Assembly (NCBI GenBank): GCA_963575745.1
Contig: CAUYUJ010020726.1
Span: 1,202,469-1,266,468, forward strand
Source: Prorocentrum cordatum
Lineage: Eukaryota; Sar; Dinophyceae; Prorocentrales; Prorocentraceae
Length of the DNA: 64,000 bases
Direction: 5' to 3'
The translations under genes were made by a program, and so were the position numbers. Below the pieces are notes generated by a model that saw nothing but the letters and a program-made list of their open reading frames with translations, was not told the origin of the DNA and searched no databases. Shown here in pieces: positions 54,060 to 62,689 of the stretch (position 1 is its first letter; each line of letters starts with the position of its first letter).

Positions 54060-55510
54060 ATACGTACATACATGCATTCGTGCATACGCACATGTACATA
54101 TGTTTAGAACTGCACATCTATCAGAGCTATGTTGGGATATCTCCGCACCGCTCTGAAGACGTCAGGGAACATCCTGCGAGGGCGATTGGTATGCAGCAGA
54201 CATTGAGAGACTGGAGCTGCTGCTGACCGCTGCGTTTCCTCATTAGAGCGTTTCTCTCGAGCTGTGTACGTGTATCATAATCCCTCTTCGAACGATCGGG
54301 GGCGGGTACTTGGAGCCATCTTTAGCAAAATCGCGCGGTTGAGGCTGTCTTGAACGTTCGGTTGCGGGTCCTGCCCCGATTTTCAGAAGAGCGTGGAGGG
54401 GGGAAAGGCTCCCCGAACTCACAGTTACTGAAGTATTTCCTGCCCTGGAGAGGGGGAGGGGTTGGGGACAACCTCCCTGTGGCGGGTCACAGCCTCGGGA
54501 GCGCGAATTTGGTGCAATTTGCTCCGGGAGCGCGAATTCTTCACAAGGGGTCGAAGCCGTGCAGCGGGGCCCCTCCTTTCACACCGCGGGTGGCGGTCCG
54601 TCCTGCTGGGGGGCAGATCCGATAGGCCTGCCTTTTTTCCCCCAGTGTCCGATGACCCCCCCGAGGAGGTCCCCCATGTCATCACAGCGGTGGTGATCTG
54701 CACTACTTGGACCCCCGCCGTCACCACGGCGGCCCTGTTCACCGTCGCGTGAAGGAGCGGGCACGCAGAGCGTGCACGCCCTCGTCCATCCCAATACGTC
54801 TCCCAGGCCTCCCTGGCACCGCTGTCGGCGGCCAGTAGGCGACATCCACAGGCAGTGCGACGGCATCACTAGCCACTCCCCGGCTCAGGCACCGCAACAG
54901 AGCGCCCTTGCGCCTCAGTCGAAAAGTCTACAGCCATGCTAGCCCGAGTCACTTTGACCCATCTGGGCGCCATGCAAGCAGGCCCCGTCCCCCAGAGCGC
55001 CCGAACCGCCCGGGATTGGAAGGGTCAGAAATTTGGCCCTTCCGCTTGGCCCCCTGAGCGCCCAAACCGGCGCTGAAATTGAAAAAAGAGCAGGCGACGA
55101 GGAGGCCCGAGGCCAAATCACGAAGCCCAGACGGGCACCTGCCCCGACGGTTCCCCCTCCGCGTGGAGGACCAAAGCCAAGCAGAGACCACCCCCGCGGG
55201 GACAGACGGGCACCCCCACGGCAGCCGCCGGCGGCCGCCCCCCCACCCCAGACGCCCAGGGACGGAGCACCCCCGGCCACGGACGTTCGAGGCGAGTCCA
55301 GCGGCGCTGCTGCCGAAGCGGCCTGCCGTTCTGGGGGTGGAGGCCATCCGAGATACGGCCCCGCCTCGCGGCCCGCTTCTGCTCTGCGGCCGCGGCCGCT
55401 CTGCCCAGCGGGATCGGCCCCACGCACTCTCTCTTGAGGGCGCGGGCGCCGCTCTCGGCCCGGGCCCCGCACACTCGGCACGCGCCGAAGCTCTCAAAGC
55501 GAAAGGAATT
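54060..55510. other. No gene recognised
   Basis: 54060-54120 is CATA/ACATAC-like. 54120-54900 is ordinary DNA with a 91-codon plus-strand frame (54350-54625) lacking any domain; within it 54570-54620 resembles the 48-bp repeat unit of 55.7 kb. 54900-55500 is GC-rich, open in several frames by composition. Confidence 0.45.
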
Positions 55511-55640
55511 ATTTGGAACGCCCTTCCCAAATCAGCCCGAGGGCCCCAGAGGCACGGGCATCTGTTGCTCCAGCGGCGACTTTTGGAACGCCGTTTCCAA
55601 ACCCGCCTCGGGGGCTGCAAAGGCAGATCTGGGAGTGTCA
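55511..55640. repeat. Imperfect direct repeat, about 45 bp, two copies
   Basis: TTTGGAACGCCCTTCCCAAA (55511) and TTTTGGAACGCCGTTTCCAA (55594), each followed by a CCGAGGG/CCTCGGGG block. Confidence 0.6.
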
Positions 55641-55704
55641 GCCCATCTGCTGTCGTTCTCTATACCGAGCAACTGCCACAGTTCTGCTGTGGAGAACGTC
55701 CACC

Positions 55705-55897
55705 CTGTCACCCCTAGGGTGGCGATCCGGCCTGCTGTGGCGGAGGTCCCCCTGTCAGCCATGGGGTGGCGAACCGCCCTGCTTCGGGGCAGGGCCCCCC
55801 TTGTCACCCCTGGGGTGGCGAGGAAGCCTGCTGTGGAGCAAGTCCCCCCTGTCACTCCGAAGGTGGCAATCCGTCCGGCCGAGGAGCAGGCCCCCCT
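55705..55897 (+). repeat. 48-bp tandem repeat, four units
   Basis: CTGTCACCCC-GGGTGGCG blocks start at 55705, 55752, 55801 and 55849. Units are 47-49 bp, near a multiple of three, and in one frame give a 16-residue repeat (LSPLGWRSGLLWRRSP type). A related single unit is at about 54572. Confidence 0.8.
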
Positions 55898-56082
55898 CTT
55901 GGGGATGCAGGCGCGTGCTTCAAGCCCACACTCGAGAAATAATCCAACGGTGCGTTCGTTGAGCACCAAGGTCCAGTTGCACCAATCGCGCTTCACACGA
56001 AACCAGGGGCCACAGAGCTCCTGATTTCCGTGGCTTTGCATTCCCAGGGATGGGTTTTCCTCCATGATGGCCATCGACGCTG

Positions 56083-56290
56083 TTGATCTTCCTCGCGGGC
56101 CATCGTTTGACCGACTTGGGGTCCTCTTGGGACCCGCTGGAGGTATTCCTGCTGTTCTGGCAGGTCCCAACATGAAGATCTATGTTGTTGCCTTTCTGTA
56201 TAGGCCACCCTGTGACCGCCCTGGGGGCCCTTCTGGGACCCTCCTGCGGCCTTCCTGCGATTATGGCAGGCTCCTAGCCCAGAGCGACCT
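56083..56290. repeat. Imperfect duplication, about 115-bp units
   Basis: The order GACC..CTTGGGGTCCT..GGGACC..CTTCCTGC..GGCAGG occurs twice (from about 56110 and about 56215). Confidence 0.5.
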
Positions 56291-56359
56291 TGTTCCATGC
56301 GTTCTAGACCGCGATGGCCGCAGGCCATATCACATGAGGTTAAGGCGCCCATTACGCCA

Positions 56360-56575
56360 TATCACTTCAAGTCCTCTTCCTCCTCCTCCTCCCCCTCCTC
56401 CTCCTCCTCCTCCTCTCCCTCCCCCTCGTCCTCCTAATCGGCCTCCTCATTCTCATCCTGAAGGCCCTCCATCTTCCTATCGTGCCATTGGGTTTCTTCC
56501 TCCACCTGCCCATCCTCCTCCCCCGCTCCCTTTCTTCCTCTCGCCCTCCTTATCCTCGTGCTCATGCAACTCCTG
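56360..56575. repeat. CTC-rich pyrimidine tract
   Basis: CCTCCTCCTC runs with ordinary interruptions; no gene. Confidence 0.8.
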
Positions 56576-56579
56576 CTCC

Positions 56580-57075
56580 TCGGGCGGTTGCGCCCGCGGG
56601 CGGGTTGAAATATGTCGCATGGTTGCGGTTGCGGTTGCGGTTGCGGTTGCGCCAGCGAGCGGGTTGAAATGCGTCGCTTGGTTGCGATTGCGGTTGCGCC
56701 CGCGGGCGGGTTGAAATGCGACGTCGGATTGCGGTTACGTTTGCGCCCGCGGGCAGATTGAAACGCGTCGTTTGGTTGCGGTTGCGGTTGCGGTTTCTCC
56801 CGCGGGTGGGTCGACGTGTGTCGTCTGGTTGCGATTGCGGTTGCGCCCGCGGGCGGGTTGAAATGTGCCGCTTGGTTGCGGTTGCGGTTGCGGTTGTTGT
56901 TGCGGTTGCGGTTGCGCCCGCGGGCGGTATGCAATGTATCGCCTAAAATGCGATTGCGGTTGCGCCCGCGGGCAGGTTGAAATGTGTCGTTTGGTTGCGG
57001 TTGCGGTTGCGGTTGCGGTTGCGCCCGCGGGCGAATTGAAATGCGCCGCTTGGTTGCGGTTGCGGTAGTTCGAAG
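56580..57075 (+). repeat. Minisatellite with internal (GGTTGC)n hexamers, nine units
   Basis: Units have the form GCGCCCGCGGGCGGGTTGAA then ATGYGTCGYTTGGTTGCG, followed by one to five GGTTGC hexamers. Nine boundaries (the CGCGGGC marker or its variants) are present. Hexamer number varies between units, giving 40-70 bp periods. Confidence 0.9.
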
Positions 57076-57366
57076 GAGAACGGGCACAAGCCAAAGGCAG
57101 CGAGCGCGTGTCCGCGGCCATCTTGGCACAGCGACGGGCCACCTATCTGACCGGGCCGCACCGCGGCCCGCTACCTTACATCGAAACAGAAAAGAGTCCA
57201 CCCTTTATTCTTGAGATGTACCATTGCCGCTCACGCGGCTCCTTCCTACTTCTGGCGTTATTGTTGATACGATACGACAGTTTTGGACGTATGTTTCGCC
57301 TCAGGCGAAGCATTTAGTTGGCCCTCCCGACCAGTTTTGTTTTGTTTTGTTTTCTTATTCGTATTC

Positions 57367-57368
<2 letters not shown>
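57076..57368. other. Unique spacer with small hairpin
   Basis: TTCGCCTCAGGCGAA hairpin near 57297. It is followed by GTTTT repeats leading into the T run. No gene is recognised. Confidence 0.4.

Positions 57369-57458
<90 letters not shown>
57369..57458. repeat. T-run joined to A-run (about T20 A70)
   Basis: A homopolymer T block abuts a long homopolymer A block. It could be a poly(A) tail of an insertion, two tails head-to-head, or a sequencing/assembly artefact. Confidence 0.9.
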
Positions 57459-57460
<2 letters not shown>

Positions 57461-57464
57461 TGGT

Positions 57465-58520
57465 CGTGGAGCTGGCCGTTGGTGGTCAGCTCTAGCTCCA
57501 CCCCTTGTTATCCACAGCGTTATCTGGTGGACTACCGACATGGTGGAACATCAGGGTGTAGTGGCTCTACGCGGAGGAACCCCATACCATCGCAAGGACA
57601 CTTGCATTGATGCCTCTGCTCACGCAGAGGTTTCTTACCTGAGCCTTACATCTCTGCGTTACCACACTCCTGAAATCAACCCGCCTACGCCACTTGGTAA
57701 TATCTTCGAAGATAATATGCATGGAACATGCGTTATGACATCGCGCGGCCTGCACCCCTTCGCAAACTGACGGCGACGTCACCTCGTAACCAACAGCCAC
57801 GTACAACCGACACCGACCTACGGGGCCATTGGATTGGCATCGCTATCGTTGGCCCCCTGCGGGTCGCCATCGGATGCCCATTTGGACATATGCAGCGTGG
57901 CGCGCACGACACGCGCACTACCGGCCCTCACGGGGACCCTGCCGGCAACGTACCTTTCCGCGAGTTCGCTCGCGAGGCACATGCCTGGATCAAATCAACA
58001 TGGCCACAGGCACTATGACCCCCTCCCTACAGGCCGCCGCTTTACAGCGTGGCCCGGGTGGTCTCGCAAGGACCATGCGAATAACAATGAGAGTTTCCCC
58101 TGCAGTAATCAACTTTGGAGTCAACATTGGCGGGGGCCACACCGATGGAGCCACCTACATAACTTTCTTCCTCAGCACTAAGTTTGAGAACCTGGAAGAG
58201 GAACGACGAGTTATTTCGGGGACGGGACTTTCGCGTCCATGCGGGGGAGCGGATCGACCAGATGCTAGCCCGCGTCGAGATTGCACGCTCCGGCGCTGTT
58301 ACCGGGGGGTTCAACGCCCCAAATTTTCAAATCCTGACAGTCGCACTGTCCACAGCCACTACTACAACCACTGAACCACCAAATGCCACGGATTCAGCAA
58401 TTGTTCGACTCCTTCCTGGAGCGCACGAGGGCGCACGCCCACATTGCTGAAGGGAACCCCCGGCAACATTGGCGGTGTATTTCGCCGCGGCCGCCGCGCT
58501 GATGTCCTTCATAGTGGCAC
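57465..58520 (+). pseudogene. Degenerate Gag-like leader, several frames
   Basis: Protein-like readings alternate between frames: VIHSVIWWTTDMVEHQGVVA, then TDTDLRGHWIGIAIVGPLRV, REFAREAHAWIKSTWPQAL, RPPHRWSHLHNF-type text, and HAGERIDQMLARVEIARSG (58240-58290). Stops and shifts separate them. The last pattern resembles the N-terminal part of Gag-like proteins of copia-type elements in dinoflagellates, by recollection. No complete ORF remains. A CCTCTGC/GCAGAGG hairpin lies near 57615. Confidence 0.4.
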
Positions 58521-58524
58521 TCAC

Positions 58525-59175
58525 GCGGGGCAACCTGCCAGCACCGTCTGGAATGACGATCCACAACCAAACGAGGCCACCACTCTATCAAGCCAGCAAG
58601 GTGGCCAGTCCATGGGGTGACAAGACTCCTGGGCCCAATGTCAGGGGCCGTCGGCAACGGCGGCGCCTGCCCGAGCCACTACTTTCAAAGGCTCGGCGGG
58701 GCAACCTGCAGAGTCCGACTTTGACTCGGGCACCGATACTGACACCTCGTCAGATGAAGGAGCTGGTAAGTTGGTTTATTCTGATATACCCGCGCATCTC
58801 ACTGAAGAGCAGCAAGCGCAACGGATTTCCCGGGGCTACCAGAAACATAAGCCGATGGAGACGTTTCATGAAGAAACCATGTCGAAGGGTACGACGCGCA
58901 GTTAGACGCGCGTTCAGGTCAAAGGGCAAGGGTAGATGCAAGGGTGAACGACGACGGTTGCATGGTAGAGGCATGCTGACATTCCTGGCCCCCCTTACGG
59001 GACCACAGCATGAAATCTTCCTGTGGACGGGAAGAGGCCGCAGGCGCACCTCAGGAAAAGGTAGGGGGCGTCGAGGTAACCCGAAGGATGCCAAAGGGAA
59101 AGCCATTGACTGCGACATCTGCCATAGCGCCCAACATTTTCGTCGCGAGTGCCCCCAAGGCGACGAGAGAGGCAG
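58525..59175 (+). pseudogene. Gag-like segment with CCHC zinc knuckle, frame-broken
   Basis: Readings in order: HAGQPASTVWNDDPQPNEAT (58519 on), SAGQPAESDFDSGTDTDTSS (58690 on), LVYSDIPAHLTEEQQAQRIS, then in another frame KGKAIDCDICHSAQHFRREC. The last contains a CX2CX4HX4C knuckle at 59111-59152, typical of Gag nucleocapsid regions that bind element RNA. Upstream Arg/Lys-rich text supports this. At least two frame changes are needed, so it is listed as broken. Family B hairpins at 58525 and 58696 lie in it. Confidence 0.55.
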
Positions 59176-60849
59176 GGATCCGTCGATGCATCTAGCTCAA
59201 ACCGACCCTGACAATCAGTATGTCGGTTTCGAAACCCTTCCTGCCGAATCAGAGGGCAATCCCACAGCCGCTGCCCACATCGCGTCCGCGAGGCACATGG
59301 GCGCCAGCGCGTCCCTCGAGAGGTGCGCCGAGGAGCTCTTCGAGGAGGTCTACGCCGGCCACGACGAGATCGATCTCGCAGACTGGCTGGGCGGCTGGGC
59401 ACCCCGAAAGCGGGGCAACCTGCGCGCGTGGAGAGCATCGAGGAGCGCCGAGCGCCCGCCGACTCGGGCTACGAAATGGCGGGGACACCTGCGCACTCCG
59501 ATGGGTACGAGCCGGATAGTTCTGATGATATCGCGATCCCGGCTACGGAGGAGGAGGTTCAATTGGCGCAGGCGATTGGGAACCCTGCGTGCAGGGTAAC
59601 CTGCGATGAGGATCCCTCGCGGGGCATCCCGCGCGACACTGGCGACCTTCCCGAGCGAATCCAGCGCGAACTCGGAAACAACGAAGGCCCTCACTTCGCC
59701 TTTGCGCTACATGGCCGTTCTTCGAGCCGCAGGGCTTGGGGGCGCGTGGAGCGCGCTAGGGGCGATGCTGAGGAGTGGGAAGCCGAGAGCAATCCGCCAC
59801 ACCATCACCGGCGACGCCATTCGCGCGGGCACTCGCGCGCCCGCCCATGCGGCACGCAGCGCCCACGTCCACCAGATCCGAGAGGATCGCCAAGAAGGGC
59901 AGGGTCGCGGGGCAACCCGCATCAGGACAGTGAGGGCCCAGGCGAGCCCGAAGGCCAGCCTCGGCCCAAACTAGCTAAAGGCGACGCAGCGTTGCATCAC
60001 AGCAGAAGCATTGGATGGATAGTTACTGCAGTACGAGGCAGGCTGCCAAATGGAGGATCTAATTTGGATTGCGAGAGGAATGCCACGATTGAGAATATGA
60101 GGGTCTACCGACGTGAGCGGGGGCCTCGGACAAACAGCCCCTCGCGAGAGAGCGCGGGGAAACCTGCTGCGCCCGCCGATGCGGCGGGGCCCGCTGAGAA
60201 AGCAGACGAGCCCCCAAAGCCCCCGAAGCGCACTTTGAAGGACGTAGATCTATCTCCACCTTCAAGCCCGCCGAGGCCACCTAGGTCGAAGGAGCGGACC
60301 AGTGCAGGAGAGCCCGACCTTGGAAGAGACAATGCGAAACGATCCGACGGGAAGCCCGCGGGGCAACCTGCCCGCAGAACGCGCCCCAGCGGGCCAGCTG
60401 CGGCAGCCGCGGCGGCAGCGTTCCAGGGCAGCAGCGCGCCCAAACCGAAAAAGCTTGTCGCGGCGCGCGGTGCCACTCCTGGTCGAGCTCGCCGCGGAGT
60501 TGGCCGGCCACCTTCACTGGGCGGTTCAACAATGCATCATGCCCCGCAGCCAGATGCGGGACATGAAACAACACAGGAGTTCCAAAGGTGGGCAGGTGCC
60601 AGCACAATGACATTCGCGAGATGGAGGAGGACTCATTTGGAAGCGCGGGGCCACCCGCCGAGCCCGCTGCTGCGTCGGCTTCTGCGGGGACATCCGCTGC
60701 ATCTGCACCCGCGGGGCAACCTGCTAACTTCGCTGAAATGGAAGAGGAGAGCAGGCTCTACTCGAAGACACTTGGCACCCCATATCAGATGCCAGTTAAC
60801 CCGTCATATACTGGCACCGCCGATGATGGCTCGGGCCGGCACAGAGTAG
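59176..60849 (+). CDS. Long low-complexity ORF downstream of the knuckle
   Basis: Protein reading continues from the knuckle frame (LERCAEELFEEVYAGHDEID) and moves at about 59410, at a family B hairpin, into a frame open to 60849. That frame contains VESIEERRAPADSGYEMAGT, DIAIPATEEEVQLAQAIGNP, GDLPERIQRELGNNEGPHFA, then Arg/Pro/Lys-rich text (EPPKPPKRTLKDVDLSPPSS). No enzyme domain is seen. It is probably the central, disordered part of a retroelement polyprotein. Six family B hairpins, in three different codon phases, lie within it. Confidence 0.45.
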
Positions 60850-60968
60850 CACAGTGCACAATTGCATGCGCGGCAACGCGCGTGGCCGAGGTAAGTGCCG
60901 AACGCCAACATGTCCGTGATCTATGACGCAAAGAGCCAGTTCCCACCTATAGCGGCGAAGCTGAAGCT

Positions 60969-61340
60969 TTGAGAGCGGTGCTCGACAAAGATCACCTGCC
61001 TACGCGGCTACCGAATGAGTACGAACAGCGCTGCTGCTCGGAGTGGCTCGCTACAGTCACCCGGCACAAGCCATGTCATAACGACGGCTTCTCGTGTAGG
61101 TTCATGGGTGCAGTTGTCTCATATGACGAGTTCGATGGTCGGGTATGCTTCAGTGATTCACTGGCAAATTGGCCACCAGAAGGCTGTGAACACGATCATG
61201 AGAAACACGTGGACGTCGTCAAACAATGCCTCAGGCCCAAGCATTGGGCATACCAAGCACTCGCAGTGCTGAACATGTGCGAGATGGTCGATCGCAGCAC
61301 TGGCATGCAGAAGAAGAACATATACATGTTTGTTTTTTAG
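60969..61340 (+). CDS. Short ORF, unknown (DKDHLPTRLPNEYEQ...)
   Basis: 123 codons, protein-like composition: VLDKDHLPTRLPNEYEQRCC, SCRFMGAVVSYDEFDGRVCF, HWAYQALAVLNMCEMVDRST. Cys/His content is notable (CCSEW, CHNDGFSC, CEHDHEKH), but no known spacing is recognised. It precedes an AT-rich tract. Could be another segment of the same broken polyprotein. Confidence 0.45.
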   Translation: MRAVLDKDHLPTRLPNEYEQRCCSEWLATVTRHKPCHNDGFSCRFMGAVVSYDEFDGRVCFSDSLANWPPEGCEHDHEKHVDVVKQCLRPKHWAYQALAVLNMCEMVDRSTGMQKKNIYMFVF

Positions 61341-61349
61341 AGAAACAAG

Positions 61350-61440
61350 GAAAAGGAAATATATATATATATGTATATATATACATACATACATACATAA
61401 AATATATATATATATATATATAAGAAAAAAAAACAACTGA
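61350..61440. repeat. (TA)n / (CATA)n tract
   Basis: ATATATAT and ACATACATAC runs ending in an A-rich stretch. Confidence 0.95.
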
Positions 61441-61539
61441 AGAGAATAATCCCCCGCGGGGAAGCCCGCCCGACTTACTATCGGCGGCCCAGCGATGGGC
61501 GCAGCAGTCCAGGCATTAAATGCCCAGAATCAGTATATT

Positions 61540-62038
61540 CGCGGGTGACAGACCTGACAGAGGCAGGAGCGCCACGCTATTTCGTGCACGGGACTCCAAT
61601 GGAGGCACATCCCGAGCATACTGAATGTCGGTCTGTCGTGCCGAAGCGAAGATAACCATAAGGGGGGCCCAGGTAGACAGATGATTCATGGGTGCCCATA
61701 GTTGCTTGGAGACAAACGCATCCAGTCCGGCCCACGGGGGGGGCGCCGAGGTGCTGATAGTAGTTAGCCTCAAGAACCTGATTCGAGATGGTACTCCAGT
61801 CTGGCGTTCCGCCAACGATATCATTATCATTATGACTCCCGGGGTGAGGGGTCGCATCCCAGTGAGCGCCTTTGTCCAGCTTATCGGTATCCAGGCAAGG
61901 ACAACGAGGATGAATGCAAGCACTGCAGAGTTGGACAGGTATGGGTCAATGATCTATACACCGAAGCTCGGCGGGGTAACCTGCTTAGGTCTGCACCGCA
62001 CGACTGGTGCGAACGTCTATATGATCCCTCCACATTGA
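61540..62038 (+). pseudogene. Tpt1/KptA-like RNA 2'-phosphotransferase domain, N-terminal part frame-broken
   Basis: The open part (61688-62038) reads GGGAEVLIVVSLKNLIRDGT, PVWRSANDIIIIMTPGVRGR, IPVSAFVQLIG. This follows the C-terminal pattern of Tpt1/KptA enzymes (a hydrophobic strand ending in V/D, dG..f..S.N..il.pG..G.iP...f). Upstream, in other frames, YFVHGTPMEAHPEHTECRSV and QMIHGCP resemble the family's N-terminal HGT and H.H regions. Family members remove a 2'-phosphate at RNA splice junctions using NAD. Recognition is by eye. The upstream half has stops and shifts, so the copy is probably inactive. Confidence 0.5.
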
Positions 62039-62635
62039 AGGGAAGGAACACTCCAGATACACCCTTGAACCTGCGCGTGCCAACGCTAAATTCACCCACG
62101 GAGGAGATGCATCATGCACCGGCTTTCATGCTAGAAGAGGTGAGCCAGCAGGGGTACCTGCAGACGGCTGTGATGGATCCTGGATACAGGCCCAGAGCGC
62201 GGACGCGTCGGGCATCACATCCAGCGGTGCAACGCCAAAAGATGAGCTCTTCGCCGACGACCCGCGGCGCATTCAGGCACAGCAGCTGCCAACTCCCGCG
62301 GGGCAACCTGCTGTATTTGCGCCTATGAGTGGGCCCGCAACTCCGCTTGGCACTCCACGCAGTGCTTGTAGCACCAACAGCCTACAGGCCAGACTCGCGG
62401 ATGAACCCCCAGCTCTACCAGGCCTTACAGGCCACGTCACCTTTCGCATCCCCACGTGCTGCAGCACCACCAACTGCGCTGACGTGGCAGCCAATGATCA
62501 TGGACCAGCATGGCAACATGCTGCCCACAACGGAGGCGGCCCAAATTGCCGACAGCATGCTGGGACAGCAGCAGTGGATGCACAGACAGATGCAGGAGGC
62601 GATGGAGAGCATGAGGCGGGATGGAAATTAACCTG
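62039..62635 (+). pseudogene. Polyprotein continuation, helical Gln/Met-rich end
   Basis: One frame reads EPAGVPADGCDGSWIQAQSA, then TPKDELFADDPRRIQAQQLP and TPAGQPAVFAPMSGPATPLG. A shift near 62340-62370 leads to RPDSRMNPQLYQALQATSPF, then MDQHGNMLPTTEAAQIADSM and the helix GQQQWMHRQMQEAMESMRRD with a stop at 62631. Function is unknown; it is consistent with a Gag-type polyprotein. Confidence 0.4.
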
Positions 62636-62689
62636 CCGAATGCATGCTGGACTCCGACCTGGGAGTGCGTGCTCGACGCAAATCCATCG

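Noticed and set aside
61516-61923. Minus-strand hydrophobic ORF (MLAFILVVLAWIPISW...)
   Set aside because: Antisense of the Tpt1-like plus-strand reading; the plus strand explains the sequence better.
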